Notes: generated from the letters alone by a model not told the origin. Counted from the first letter of the stretch, positions 1 to 8,530 are shown. The stretch: 37,095 bases of DNA from Lachnospiraceae bacterium (GCA_017416505.1 JAFQCI010000145.1:1-37095), one strand, 5' to 3'. Numbers and translations are program-made.

Positions 1-52
1 GAGCAGAGGACTGAAAATCCTCGTGTCGCTGGTTCGATTCCGGCTCTGGGCA
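1..52 (+). tRNA. tRNA-Phe (GAA), 5' truncated by window edge
   Basis: The visible part holds the anticodon arm (stem GAGGA/TCCTC, loop CTGAAAA, anticodon GAA), the T arm with GGTTCGATTCC, and the 3' acceptor strand TCTGGGC followed by discriminator A at 52. The D arm and 5' acceptor strand lie outside the window. No CCA is encoded. It is the first of three closely spaced tRNA genes on the same strand, probably one transcript. Confidence 0.93.
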
Positions 53-104
53 TTTCGCAGGAAGCCATTATTATATGGCTGACTGCTTAACATATAATAA
101 ACAT

Positions 105-175
105 GCGGGTGTAGTTCAATGGTAGAACACCAGCCTTCCAAGCTGGATACGTGGGTTCGATTCCCATCACCCGCT
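105..175 (+). tRNA. tRNA-Gly (TCC)
   Basis: This is a complete 71-nt cloverleaf. Acceptor GCGGGTG (105-111) pairs with CACCCGC (168-174), with discriminator T at 175. The anticodon loop CTTCCAA sits between CCAGC and GCTGG and gives anticodon TCC. The T loop is TTCGATT. CCA is not encoded. It lies about 50 nt after tRNA-Phe and 4 nt before the next tRNA. Confidence 0.96.
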
Positions 176-179
176 TTAT

Positions 180-251
<72 letters not shown>

Positions 252-260
252 TTTATTTTA

Positions 261-300
261 TCCCTATATACTTTTTGGAGTATATAGGGATTTCTATATT
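261..300 (+). terminator. Hairpin at end of tRNA array
   Basis: TCCCTATATAC (261-271) pairs perfectly with GTATATAGGGA (280-290) around an 8-nt loop. The following TTTCTATATT is only a partial U tract, so termination is plausible but not textbook. The position straight after the last tRNA supports a terminator or a 3' processing role. Confidence 0.6.
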
Positions 301-355
301 GTAAGAAGACATTTGGTTTTTTACTTATAGGTGGAAACTATTTTATCCATCAACA

Positions 356-928
356 TTAAGGTGATTGGAAAATCGCCAGCTTTGGTGGATGATTAGTAAA
401 GATTATAAATAGGCAGATGGTTATAACCACAAGCAAGTTTAAAAGAGGTTTTAGTTTTAGAAAGCACTTGTTTCTTTTAGGATGTTTCTGCTCATAATTC
501 TGACATTTGAAAGGAGCAGGGTAGTCCTTGGTAAGATAATAGAAGAATAAAAATGCTAAAAGAACACTCGCATAAAAAATAAGAATATCCACAAACATTA
601 TCTGGAATCCTAAGATGCCGGAATAAGTATAAAACATGATTGGGACAACATGGGTTCCTAAGAGAATCGACCAGGGATAAACGGAGGAAACCAGTGGATA
701 TGCAGTTCCAAGTTTTTTGTAAACGAAAGGGTAATAAAGCAGCATCGGGAAAAAAACTAGTTTCATATGTTCCCAGGTGGACTCACTCACCGGGCAGAAG
801 AATCCAACGATAGGATTTTGACCACTCCAGTCATAAAAAAAGTGAGACAAAGTTCCTAAAATAGAAACAAAGAAAAATCCATAAACACAATAACGGATGA
901 GGGAGTTTTTGATAATATGTTGTTTCAT
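356..928 (-). CDS. DUF6512-like integral membrane protein
   Basis: A 190-aa hydrophobic protein with about five membrane segments. It is recognised from the N-terminal pattern: a first helix, then HFFYDWSGQNP, a VSESTWEHMK segment and FFPMLLYYP. This matches a small membrane family widespread in Firmicutes (DUF6512 as I recall it) with no known function. The start is set at the ATG at 928 because GGAG lies 7-8 nt upstream; an ATG four codons earlier overlaps that ribosome binding site and is less likely. The C-terminus after about residue 150 is a basic loop followed by one last helix. The gene is isolated, convergent with the tRNA array and divergent from the T-box/alaA unit. Confidence 0.7.
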   Translation of the reverse strand: MKQHIIKNSLIRYCVYGFFFVSILGTLSHFFYDWSGQNPIVGFFCPVSESTWEHMKLVFFPMLLYYPFVYKKLGTAYPLVSSVYPWSILLGTHVVPIMFYTYSGILGFQIMFVDILIFYASVLLAFLFFYYLTKDYPAPFKCQNYEQKHPKRNKCFLKLKPLLNLLVVITICLFIIFTNHPPKLAIFQSP

Positions 929-1028
929 AATAATCTCCATTCTGGAAAATCTTAGGTATAGGATATGAAAGAATGGAATAAAATATACAAAATAAATTTT
1001 ACGCAGTATGATGGAATTTATGGATTAT

Positions 1029-1075
1029 GCTATTTCGTAGTCTGACAGTAATTGTCAGGTTATTATTTGGAAAAT
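1029..1075. repeat. Degenerate copy of a palindromic intergenic repeat
   Basis: ATGCTATTTCGTA followed by CTGACAG-TAAT-TGTCAG and GTTA closely matches the right half of the palindromic element at 9623-9796, which reads ATGCTATTACGTA then CCTGACA, a short loop and TGTCAGG. The match fades after 'GGTTATTATTTG'. It lies between the DUF6512-like gene and the T-box promoter and appears to be a decayed member of the same family. Confidence 0.5.
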
Positions 1076-1117
1076 AATTGTGAATTATTATAGATAAATA
1101 TTCTTAGTTGATTTATC

Positions 1118-1146
1118 TTGACATTTTGAAATCATGGTGCTATCCT
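1118..1146 (+). promoter_or_regulatory. SigA-type promoter for the T-box/alaA transcript
   Basis: TTGACA (1118-1123), exactly 17 nt, then TATCCT (1141-1146). The predicted start is near 1153, just ahead of the T-box leader. The -35 is a perfect consensus match. Confidence 0.75.
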
Positions 1147-1167
1147 AATAAAAGATTTAATATGTAA

Positions 1168-1420
1168 AAGCGATGATAAGAAGGAGTACACATTCCCTAA
1201 CATCACAGAGAGAAGGCAGTGGTGGGAGCCTTTATGATAGAAGTGTGGAAGCAGTCTTTGAGCATTGAAGCCCAACAGGTAACTTAGTAGGTTTCAACGG
1301 ATTCCTCCGTTATAAGGAAACTGTATGATAGTACAGAGATGAGTGCAGAAGAAATTCTGAATTTAGGTGGTAACACGGAGATATTCGCCCTAAGCTAAGT
1401 AGCTTAGGGTGTTTTTTTAC
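1168..1420 (+). promoter_or_regulatory. T-box leader, probable tRNA-Ala specifier
   Basis: This is a class I T-box riboswitch. Stem I starts near 1170 and contains the AGAGAG k-turn segment (1207-1212). The specifier position is followed by the usual CTTTGAG, and the codon there reads GCA (1251-1253), which is Ala. The T-box sequence AGGTGGTAACACGG (1365-1378) carries UGGU, which pairs with tRNA ACCA (discriminator A, right for tRNA-Ala). A strong terminator follows: CCCTAAGCT (1388-1396), loop AAGT, AGCTTAGGG, then T7. Known mechanism: uncharged tRNA stabilises the antiterminator, so alaA would be read through when alanine is scarce. The T-box call is firm; the Ala assignment rests on position and on the identity of the downstream gene. 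Confidence 0.9.
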
Positions 1421-1460
1421 ATTGTAGGAAATTTCGTTGAAAGAAAGTGAGGATGTTAAT

Positions 1461-2681
1461 ATGAGAACTTTTGAAAAATCGTCAAAATTAGATAATGTTT
1501 GTTATGATATTCGTGGTCCGGTTATGGATGAAGCAAACCGCATGATTGCACAGGGAATAGAAGTTTTAAAATTAAATATTGGAAATCCAGCACCTTTCCA
1601 CTTTGATGCGCCGGATGAAATTATTAATGATATGATTTATAACTTAAGAGCATCCCAGGGTTATTCGGATTCTAAGGGTATTTTTTCTGCAAGAAAAGCC
1701 ATTATGCAATATTGTCAGTTGAAGAAAATACCAAATGTAGGAATTGATGATATTTATACCGGAAATGGTGTTAGTGAATTGATTTCTATGTCTATGCAGG
1801 CATTGTTAAATAATGGAGATGAAGTATTGGTTCCAGCACCGGATTATCCACTTTGGACCTCTTCCGTTGTGTTGGCAGGAGGAAATGCAGTTCATTATGT
1901 ATGTGATGAGCAGGCAAACTGGTATCCGGACGTGGAAGACATTAGGAATAAGATTACTCCAAATACAAAAGCTATTGTTATCATCAATCCAAACAATCCT
2001 ACCGGTGTATTGTATCCAAAGGAAGTATTGATGGACATTGTAAAGGTAGCAAGAGAACATGAATTGATTATTTTTGCAGATGAAATTTATGACCGTCTGG
2101 TGATGGATGGCTTAGAACATACTTCCATTGCATCCTTGGCACCGGATATGTTTATGGTAACGTTTAACGGCTTATCAAAATCTCATCGTGTAGCAGGTTT
2201 CAGAAGTGGATGGATGAGTTTATCCGGAGATAAAACGAAAGTAAAGGGTTACATAGAAGGTTTAAATATGTTGTCTACCATGCGTCTTTGCTCCAATGTT
2301 CCGGCACAGGCTATTATCCAGACTGCCTTAGGAGGATATCAGAGTGCAGATGAATTATTACTTCCAGGCGGAAGAATTTATGAACAAAGAGAATTTATTT
2401 ACAAAGCCTTAAATGATATCCCTGGTATCAGCGTAGTAAAACCACAGGCTGCATTTTATATTTTCCCAAGATTGGATACTGAAAAATTCAAAATTAAGAG
2501 TGATGAAAAATTCGCTTATGATTTATTAAGAGAAAAGAAGATTTTGGTTACTCATGGTACCGGATTTAACTGGATGGAACCAAACCACTTCCGTATCGTA
2601 TATTTACCAAATGTAGACCAGTTAAAGGTGGCGACTACAAGATTAGCAGAATTCTTAGAAACATATCAGCAGGAAAATTAA
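1461..2681 (+). CDS. alaA: Alanine-synthesising aminotransferase AlaA (glutamate-pyruvate type)
   Basis: A 406-aa class I/II PLP aminotransferase. It aligns along its whole length with E. coli AlaA as I remember it: EKSSKLDNVCYDIRGPV at the N-terminus, LKLNIGNPAPF, DIYTGNGVSELI, VPAPDYPLWT, IINPNNPTG, FADEIYD and the Schiff-base lysine in FNGLSKSHRVAGFR. Expected reaction: pyruvate + glutamate to alanine + 2-oxoglutarate in the cytosol. The start is the ATG at 1461 (MRTFEKSS), which matches AlaA and has GAGG 8 nt upstream; a TTG-initiated frame from 1437 is rejected. It stands alone behind its own T-box, so control by alanine availability is expected. Confidence 0.93.
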   Translation: MRTFEKSSKLDNVCYDIRGPVMDEANRMIAQGIEVLKLNIGNPAPFHFDAPDEIINDMIYNLRASQGYSDSKGIFSARKAIMQYCQLKKIPNVGIDDIYTGNGVSELISMSMQALLNNGDEVLVPAPDYPLWTSSVVLAGGNAVHYVCDEQANWYPDVEDIRNKITPNTKAIVIINPNNPTGVLYPKEVLMDIVKVAREHELIIFADEIYDRLVMDGLEHTSIASLAPDMFMVTFNGLSKSHRVAGFRSGWMSLSGDKTKVKGYIEGLNMLSTMRLCSNVPAQAIIQTALGGYQSADELLLPGGRIYEQREFIYKALNDIPGISVVKPQAAFYIFPRLDTEKFKIKSDEKFAYDLLREKKILVTHGTGFNWMEPNHFRIVYLPNVDQLKVATTRLAEFLETYQQEN

Positions 2682-2792
2682 GCTGAAAATATGTAAAAAT
2701 CGTAATGCTTTCTTTCGTTACGATGGTGATAAAATGCAACGAATAAGCATTATTTTTGCAGATTACACTGATAAAAGTAAAAAAACATGAAA

Positions 2793-2850
2793 CTCCCTGA
2801 ACAGGTTCTTGTAGTAAGGTTGTATCTGCCTGTTTAGGGAGTATTTTGTA
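2793..2850 (+). terminator. Hairpin terminator after alaA
   Basis: CTCCCTGAACAGG (2793-2805) pairs over 13 bp, with one G-U pair, with CCTGTTTAGGGAG (2829-2841), followed by TATTTTGTAT. It lies 110 nt past the alaA stop and 18 nt before the ribosome binding site of the next gene, so it could act as terminator or attenuator. A smaller stem, ATCGTAA (2699-2705) with TTACGAT (2718-2724), lies between it and alaA. Confidence 0.65.
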
Positions 2851-2867
2851 TAAAAGGAGCAAACAGT

Positions 2868-4589
2868 ATGAAAGTCATTTTAGCTGCCATCAATGCAAAA
2901 TATATTCATTCCAACCTGGCATTGTATACATTGACAGCCAGTACAACCTATCCTGTTCAGAAAAAGGAATACACCATAAACCAGTTGGAACAGGAGATTT
3001 TAATGGATTTATATCGTGAGAAACCGGATGTGTTGGCTTTTAGCGTCTATATCTGGAATGTATCTATGGTAGTGTCCTTAAGTAAAGAAATAAAAAAACT
3101 GCTTCCTGGCTGTAGTATTATAGTTGGGGGACCGGAAGTAAGTTATGAAATGGAAACTTTTTTAAAGGAAAATCCCCAGATTGACCTGATTCTATATTCG
3201 GAAGGAGAAAGTACCTTTGCAAAGGTTGTGGAAGCCTACGAAAAAGGAAATTTAAAAGAAGAAATAAAAAATATAGCTTCCATTGCCTATAGAGAAGATG
3301 GCAGGGTAGTGATAAATCCTACAAGTTCTCTTATGGATATGAATGGAATTCCTTTTGTTTACGAAAATATGGAGAATTTTGAACATAAGATCATTTACTA
3401 CGAAAGCAGCAGGGGTTGTCCTTTTTCCTGCAGCTACTGTCTGTCCTCCATTGATAAAAAAGTACGGTTCCGGGATATGGCTGTGGTAAAAAAAGAATTA
3501 CAGTTTTTTTTAGAGCATAAAGTTCCACAAGTAAAGTTTGTAGACAGGACCTTTAACTGCAATCATAAACACGCCATGGAAATCTGGGAATACATTCAAA
3601 GTCATGACAATGGAATTACGAACTTTCATTTTGAAATAGCGGCAGACCTTCTAACTAAAGATGAATTAGAAATATTAAAGAAGATGCGTCCGGGACTGGT
3701 TCAACTGGAAATCGGAGTACAGTCCACCAATGAAAAAACCATTGAAGAAATTAATCGGAAAATGGATTTGGACAGGGTAAAAGAAAATGTAGAGATGGTT
3801 CGTTCTTATAAAAATATCCACCAGCACCTGGATTTGATTGCAGGACTTCCTTATGAAGATTATGAAACCTTTCAAACCTCATTTAATGAGGTATACCGGA
3901 TGAAGCCGGAGCAATTACAGTTAGGCTTTTTAAAGGTATTAAAAGGCTCTAAAATGTATGAAAACAGGGAAGTATATGGTTTGATTTATCAAGACAAGGC
4001 TCCTTATGAGGTATTCTGCACAAAATGGATTTCTTATGATGAAATCATCCGCCTAAAGCAGGTGGAAGAGGTATTGGAAGTTTATTATAACAGCAGTCAG
4101 TTTAAACTGACCTTATCGTATTTACTACATTTTTGGAAAACACCTTTTTCTTTCTATGAACAACTTGGGGATTTTTATGAGAAAGAAGGCTATTTTTCAA
4201 AAAAACATACAAGAATTGGATATTACGAAAATTTACTTGCTTTTGTGAAGAAGGAATGTCAAAATAAAGGCATAGAAGAAAAGATAGTAGAAGAATTGAT
4301 GATTTATGATTTGTATGCCAGAGAAAATCTGAAAACCAGACCTTCCTTTGGAAAGGATTTATCGGCATATAAGCAGTTGTATGTGGAATTGTTTCAACGG
4401 ATTGGAAGAAAAAAGCAGGTGGATAGTAAATGGATAGGAAAAAGACATCATATTGAGCATTTTTCCTTTGATGTTTTTGCTACCGCCGAGACAGGAAGCA
4501 GGACAGGAGAACCTATGCATATTTATTTCGATTACGATGAAAGAAATCCTTTGACTAACGATGCAACTTATACGGTTTTTGAGGCATAA
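2868..4589 (+). CDS. B12-binding-domain radical SAM protein (DUF4080 type)
   Basis: A 573-aa protein. Residues 1-150 form a cobalamin-binding-like Rossmann domain (KVILAAINAKYIHSNLAL, then IIVGGPEVSYE) without a clear DxHxxG cobalamin ligand motif. The radical SAM domain follows, with C184-x3-C188-x2-C191 in SSRGCPFSCSYC for the 4Fe-4S cluster. The C-terminal ~170 residues correspond to the DUF4080 region. The family is widespread in Clostridia; substrates are unknown, and close relatives are oxygen-independent tailoring or methylating enzymes. AAGGAG precedes the ATG. It heads a run with nth and the exonuclease, 75 nt apart. A radical SAM enzyme fits an anaerobic host. Confidence 0.85.
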   Translation: MKVILAAINAKYIHSNLALYTLTASTTYPVQKKEYTINQLEQEILMDLYREKPDVLAFSVYIWNVSMVVSLSKEIKKLLPGCSIIVGGPEVSYEMETFLKENPQIDLILYSEGESTFAKVVEAYEKGNLKEEIKNIASIAYREDGRVVINPTSSLMDMNGIPFVYENMENFEHKIIYYESSRGCPFSCSYCLSSIDKKVRFRDMAVVKKELQFFLEHKVPQVKFVDRTFNCNHKHAMEIWEYIQSHDNGITNFHFEIAADLLTKDELEILKKMRPGLVQLEIGVQSTNEKTIEEINRKMDLDRVKENVEMVRSYKNIHQHLDLIAGLPYEDYETFQTSFNEVYRMKPEQLQLGFLKVLKGSKMYENREVYGLIYQDKAPYEVFCTKWISYDEIIRLKQVEEVLEVYYNSSQFKLTLSYLLHFWKTPFSFYEQLGDFYEKEGYFSKKHTRIGYYENLLAFVKKECQNKGIEEKIVEELMIYDLYARENLKTRPSFGKDLSAYKQLYVELFQRIGRKKQVDSKWIGKRHHIEHFSFDVFATAETGSRTGEPMHIYFDYDERNPLTNDATYTVFEA

Positions 4590-4664
4590 AGCAGTTCCGA
4601 TGGGTTTTAAAGGGGAAACGGTGAGGAACATGAAATTGCCTTCCATATATGGAGGAGTAGCGAA

Positions 4665-5309
4665 ATGACAAAAAAAGAACGGGTAAAAGAAATTATCAGA
4701 ATTTTAAATGAAACCTACAGTACAGAATATAAGTGCTATTTGAATCATGAAACCCCTTGGCAGTTGTTGATTGCCACTATGTTAAGTGCCCAGTGTACGG
4801 ACGAAAGGGTAAATATCGTGACTAAGGACTTATTTTTAAATTATCCGGATTTAAAAAGCTTTGCAGAATGTGATGTAAAAGAATTGGAGAGGGATATTTA
4901 TTCCACCGGATTTTATAAAAATAAGGCGAAGAATATCAAAGCCTGTACAGAACAGTTATTAAGCAGATTTGGGGGAGAGGTCCCATCGGAACTGGAAGAC
5001 TTGGTATCTTTACCAGGAGTAGGGAGAAAAACTGCCAATGTCATTCGGGGAAATATTTTTCATGAACCCAGTGTGGTGGTGGATACCCATGTAAAAAGAA
5101 TTTCAAGAAAATTAGGATTAACAAAGGAAGAAGACCCGGAAAAAATAGAGTATGATTTGATGAAAGTCTTACCTAAGGAGCAATGGATTTTATATAACAT
5201 TCAAATTATTACCCATGGCAGAACCATTTGTAAAGCGCAAAATCCTGCTTGTGCCATCTGTCCCTTAAATTCGGTTTGTCCTTCCAGAAAGGAAGAAAGT
5301 AATGGATAG
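4665..5309 (+). CDS. nth: Endonuclease III (DNA glycosylase/AP lyase)
   Basis: A 214-aa HhH-GPD base-excision repair enzyme that removes oxidised pyrimidines and cleaves AP sites. The HhH motif is LPGVGRKTANVI with catalytic Lys122; catalytic Asp140 lies in VVVDTHV. The C-terminal 4Fe-4S loop is C189-x6-C196-x2-C199-x5-C205. Length and spacing match the E. coli enzyme (Lys120/Asp138) almost exactly. GGAGG lies about 10 nt before the ATG. The last codons overlap the start of the downstream exonuclease by 8 nt, which points to translational coupling of two DNA metabolism genes. Confidence 0.95.
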   Translation: MTKKERVKEIIRILNETYSTEYKCYLNHETPWQLLIATMLSAQCTDERVNIVTKDLFLNYPDLKSFAECDVKELERDIYSTGFYKNKAKNIKACTEQLLSRFGGEVPSELEDLVSLPGVGRKTANVIRGNIFHEPSVVVDTHVKRISRKLGLTKEEDPEKIEYDLMKVLPKEQWILYNIQIITHGRTICKAQNPACAICPLNSVCPSRKEESNG

Positions 5310-6030
5310 CTTTATTGTATATGACTTGGAAACCACAGGAATAGATCCTCTTAAAAATGAAATCATTGAAATTGGTGCCCTTAAGGTTTGCAAGGGTGTA
5401 GTGGTGGATACGTTTTCCTGTTTTATTAACCCTCATATTCCTCTGCCAAGGGAAATCGTTGCTCTTACTGGCATTACCCAGAGTATGGTAGAGGGTGGAT
5501 TGGAAAAAAGGGAGGCAATTCAGGGATTTTTGGATTTTGCCAGCGAAGATACGGTGTTAGGACATAATATTTCCTTTGATTATAAATTTATGAAGGCGGC
5601 AGCAGACAGTCTTTTTCTTCCTTTTGAGAAAAAGACCATGGATACTTTAAAAATAGCCAGAAAACATTTAAAAGACTTGCCGGACCGGAAATTAGGTACG
5701 CTTTGCAGTCATTATGGCTATGTCAATGAACACGCCCACAGAGCCTTGGATGATGCCATGGCTACCTATCATGTGTACGAAAAGATGAAGGAAGCATTTT
5801 TTGAGGCAGATCCGGAAAGTTTCGTTCCACAGGCAATGAAAATCGCTGCTATGAAAGAAAAAAAGGTAGAACCCATGACCCTGAAGCAGAAAAAATATCT
5901 CTCGGATCTGGTTTCCTACCATAGATTAAAACTAGAAATAAATGTGGAAAACTTATCAAAAAGCGAGGCTTCCAAGCTGATTGATTCTATTATTCTGCAT
6001 CATGGAAAGATTTACCAAAGACGTTTTTAA
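5302..6030 (+). CDS. DnaQ/PolC-type 3'-5' exonuclease (DEDDh)
   Basis: A 242-aa protein. Residues 1-165 are a DEDDh exonuclease: Exo I in VYDLETTGIDP, Exo II in VLGHNISFDYKFM, Exo III in HAHRALDDAMATYHVY, with His and Asp spaced as in the proofreading family. It resembles free-standing epsilon-like exonucleases and the PolC exonuclease domain. The ~70-residue C-terminal tail (EPMTLKQKKYLSDLV onward) looks like a small helical accessory domain that I cannot assign. It overlaps nth by 8 nt. The biological substrate is not deducible; a repair or proofreading accessory role is inferred from its partner gene. Confidence 0.88.
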   Translation: MDSFIVYDLETTGIDPLKNEIIEIGALKVCKGVVVDTFSCFINPHIPLPREIVALTGITQSMVEGGLEKREAIQGFLDFASEDTVLGHNISFDYKFMKAAADSLFLPFEKKTMDTLKIARKHLKDLPDRKLGTLCSHYGYVNEHAHRALDDAMATYHVYEKMKEAFFEADPESFVPQAMKIAAMKEKKVEPMTLKQKKYLSDLVSYHRLKLEINVENLSKSEASKLIDSIILHHGKIYQRRF

Positions 6031-6071
6031 GAGACACCATAGGTATCTCTCCTGCCAGACTGTTTTTGGAG

Positions 6072-6115
6072 AAATATGTTACTGTCCACTCGTGCCTCGT
6101 AAACAGTAACAGAAA
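6072..6115. repeat. Hairpin repeat with GTTACTGT / ACAGTAAC arms
   Basis: GTTACTGT (6078-6085) and ACAGTAAC (6103-6110) are inverted, flanked by GAAATAT and AGAAATAT. They share the GTTACTGT...ACAGTAAC core with the 9623-9796 element and so look like a shorter or decayed relative. It sits between two convergent genes, where it could also act as a weak bidirectional 3' end; there is no good T tract. Confidence 0.5.
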
Positions 6116-6120
6116 TATCT

Positions 6121-6750
6121 TTAATTTAGGGTTTCCAGTAATGTAATCTGGTCTTCTAAATTGCTTACAATAGAATCTTTCATTAAGGTATGAATATTTT
6201 CAGCCTTTTCTTTTAAAAGAAGGAGTTTCTCAGATTCTTGTTTTTTTACATAAATATCCCCAAGCAGGGAGTAGTGTTTACTTAAATCTGTACCGATGTC
6301 AATACCATATTCTAGTACCGCAAGAGCCGGTTCTTCCAAGCCTTTTTCATAAAGAAGCTGACCATATTTAAAAAGTTCTCTGGAAAAATTAATGAAATTT
6401 ACATCTGCGGTGCTTAAAAATTCTAAATTTGCGGCACCGTACATTAATTTTAGCTCCGTATTAGAGTAGGCACTTAAATTTATCATCTGTTTTCCTTCAA
6501 AGAAAAGCAGCTTTTTTTGTTGGGCAAGAATTTCAGTATCTTCTCCTTGATATTCCGGCAATTTGGAGAGGAAAAAAATTACATAATCCAAATTGGAGAT
6601 GTCTTTTTTTCTGGTATTATTTGCCTCAGCTTCTGTTTTTAAAAATTCTTGAAGTCCTTCTTTGTTTTTTTTCTCGTTCTTCTTTAGTTCATAAGTAAGC
6701 CATACAATAAAAACAAGGAAAGATGGTAAAATAAGAGGAAACTTTCGCAT
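6121..6750 (-). CDS. Membrane-anchored helical (TPR-like) protein, unknown function
   Basis: A 209-aa protein. Residues 5-22 form one N-terminal membrane anchor, followed by a Lys-rich segment (KKNEKKNKEGL), then an all-helical soluble part. Residues ~120-190 resemble two or three degenerate TPR units, for example LLYEKGLEEPALAVLEYGID. The topology is most simply a cytoplasmic N-terminus with the body outside, but the basic residues after the helix could also reverse it. AAAGGAG precedes the ATG. The gene is convergent with the exonuclease and divergent from the mini-protein/VanW unit. I do not recognise a named family. Confidence 0.6.
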   Translation of the reverse strand: MRKFPLILPSFLVFIVWLTYELKKNEKKNKEGLQEFLKTEAEANNTRKKDISNLDYVIFFLSKLPEYQGEDTEILAQQKKLLFFEGKQMINLSAYSNTELKLMYGAANLEFLSTADVNFINFSRELFKYGQLLYEKGLEEPALAVLEYGIDIGTDLSKHYSLLGDIYVKKQESEKLLLLKEKAENIHTLMKDSIVSNLEDQITLLETLN

Positions 6751-6910
6751 AATAAACTCCTTTCAGAAAGTTAATAAATCCGTGATTGAAAGTTATACTT
6801 TTTTATGTTATCGTAGAAGTGGTACGAAAAAATAAGTACTGTCACATATGGTTTTATGAAAGTGTGATTTTTCATACATAAAAAGCAAAAAATATAAAGG
6901 AGAAAATATT

Positions 6911-7018
6911 ATGATTAAACTTTATAACACAAAAAAGCGTAAAAAATTAACTATTATTATCATTGCAGTTGTTTTAATTACAATGCTGCTTACTACAGTT
7001 TTAGCAGGATTGCTATAG
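6911..7018 (+). CDS. 35-aa single-pass membrane mini-protein
   Basis: ATG at 6911 with AAAGGAG 7-8 nt upstream; stop TAG at 7016-7018. The product starts MIKLYNTKKRKKL, a strongly basic N-terminus, followed by a ~20-residue helix (IIIIAVVLITML... then LAGLL), giving an inside-positive single-pass protein with no exported domain. It is too short for ordinary gene finders. It lies 63 nt ahead of the VanW gene on the same strand and may be its first cistron. The good ribosome binding site and regular membrane signature argue for a real gene; its role is unknown. Confidence 0.65.
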   Translation: MIKLYNTKKRKKLTIIIIAVVLITMLLTTVLAGLL

Positions 7019-7081
7019 TGTATTGAATACATTAGTACAATACAAAAAAGTGATTGTTTTGTCAACATGGAGGTTTATAAG

Positions 7082-8530
7082 ATGAAAGGGAAACGGTATA
7101 TGATTTGTGGTGCTGTAGGAGTTACATTGCTCGGAACCGCAGCTCTTTCTGCCAATCAGATTTTTGCAGGGGAAGAGAAGGATAAAATTTTATCCGGTAT
7201 TTATATTGAAGATGTTTATGTAGGTGGAGATACGAAAGAAGAAGCCATAGAAAAACTTGATTCAATGCTGGCACAAAAAGGCTCGGAACAGGTTACATTA
7301 AACATTAATCAGCAGTCTTATGAATTTTCATTGAGCGAGTTAGGTGTTAACTTTTCTTATGAAGACATTGTAGATAAGGCATTTCGATATGGGAAGACAG
7401 GAAACTTAATCAAGCGTTTTAAAGAACAGGAAGATGCGAAAAACAACGAAATGCATTTATACTTTGATTATGATTTGGATGAAGCTGTATTTGAAGAAGT
7501 ATTTCAGGTCAATGGGCAGACCTGGTTTCAGGCGGCTCAGAATGCATCGATTTATAAGGATGAAACCGGAATACAGATTGTAGAAGAAGTGGTGGGTACT
7601 ACCTGTGATATGGAAGCTACCAAAGAAGCTTTTGGCACATTCTTAAAAGAAAATTATAAATACGGGGATACTACTTTTGATGTGGTGGTAATAGAGTCGA
7701 CTCCGGACATTACTGCAGAAGAATTGGAGCAGATTGAATTTACGGTTCTTGGCAGTTTTACTACGAATTATGGGTCTTCTTCCTGGAATCGAAAGAAGAA
7801 CGTACAAAATGCCACAGATTTTATCAATGGTACTGTTTTGATGCCGGGAGAAGAATTTAATACCAGCCGTACCATTATGCCATTTACCAAGGCAAATGGT
7901 TATTATGATGCAGGTTCTTATTTGAACGGAGAAGTGGTTCAAAGTTTAGGCGGTGGTGTCTGTCAGGTTTCCACGACTTTATATAATGCGGTATTACTTT
8001 CTGAATTGGAAGTAGTGCAAAGATACCCACACTCCATGACGGTAGCATATGTTCAGCTGGCAGCGGATGCAGCTATTTCTGGAGAGGCGAAGAATTTTAT
8101 CTTTAAAAATAATTTAGACACTCCGATTTACATTGAAGGTACTTATACGAATTCCAAGCTTACATTCCAAATTTATGGAAAAGAAACCAGACCAAGCAAT
8201 CGAACCATTGAATTTAAGAATCAGGTATTATCAGTGATTCAGCCACCAGCGGAGATTGTTACCATAGACCCGGCACAGCCGGTAGGGTACCGCAAAGTTA
8301 CACAGGCGGCACATACAGGATATAAAGTAAATTTAGTCAAATATATTTATGAAGATGGAACTTTGGTAGGAACCGAGGTAGTGAATACAAGCTCTTATGG
8401 TGCACAGGCAGCCAGAGTAACAGAAGGTGGAGCTGAACCGGTAGTATCTCCGGAAGTGACAACACCGGAAGGAACAGTAAGTCCGGAAACACCGATAGAA
8501 TCAGAGGCAGCAGAAACACCGGCTGCATAA
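7082..8530 (+). CDS. VanW family cell-surface protein with G5-like domain
   Basis: A 482-aa exported or membrane-anchored protein. There is an N-terminal signal or anchor helix (residues ~5-27, ending near ANQIFAG). Residues ~35-215 are two repeats of the YoaR-type putative peptidoglycan-binding domain (GIYIEDVYVGGDTKEEA). The VanW domain (~225-360) includes NATDFINGTVLMPGEEFN and LGGGVCQVSTTLYNA. A G5-like segment follows (~370-450), then a Thr/Pro/Glu-rich low-complexity tail. VanW proteins are common wall-associated proteins in Clostridia; the link to vancomycin is historical only. The start is the ATG at 7082, because GGAGG at 7069-7073 lies in front of it; an ATG at 7067 would include that site. 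No LPXTG motif is seen. Confidence 0.9.
   Translation: MKGKRYMICGAVGVTLLGTAALSANQIFAGEEKDKILSGIYIEDVYVGGDTKEEAIEKLDSMLAQKGSEQVTLNINQQSYEFSLSELGVNFSYEDIVDKAFRYGKTGNLIKRFKEQEDAKNNEMHLYFDYDLDEAVFEEVFQVNGQTWFQAAQNASIYKDETGIQIVEEVVGTTCDMEATKEAFGTFLKENYKYGDTTFDVVVIESTPDITAEELEQIEFTVLGSFTTNYGSSSWNRKKNVQNATDFINGTVLMPGEEFNTSRTIMPFTKANGYYDAGSYLNGEVVQSLGGGVCQVSTTLYNAVLLSELEVVQRYPHSMTVAYVQLAADAAISGEAKNFIFKNNLDTPIYIEGTYTNSKLTFQIYGKETRPSNRTIEFKNQVLSVIQPPAEIVTIDPAQPVGYRKVTQAAHTGYKVNLVKYIYEDGTLVGTEVVNTSSYGAQAARVTEGGAEPVVSPEVTTPEGTVSPETPIESEAAETPAA

Noticed and set aside
7643..7942. 99-aa minus-strand frame inside the VanW gene
   Set aside because: Shadow of a clearly coding gene on the plus strand; no start context.
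7082..8530. VanW gene as evidence of vancomycin resistance
   Set aside because: VanW-domain proteins are common surface proteins in Clostridia, and no vanH, vanA/B or vanX genes are present.
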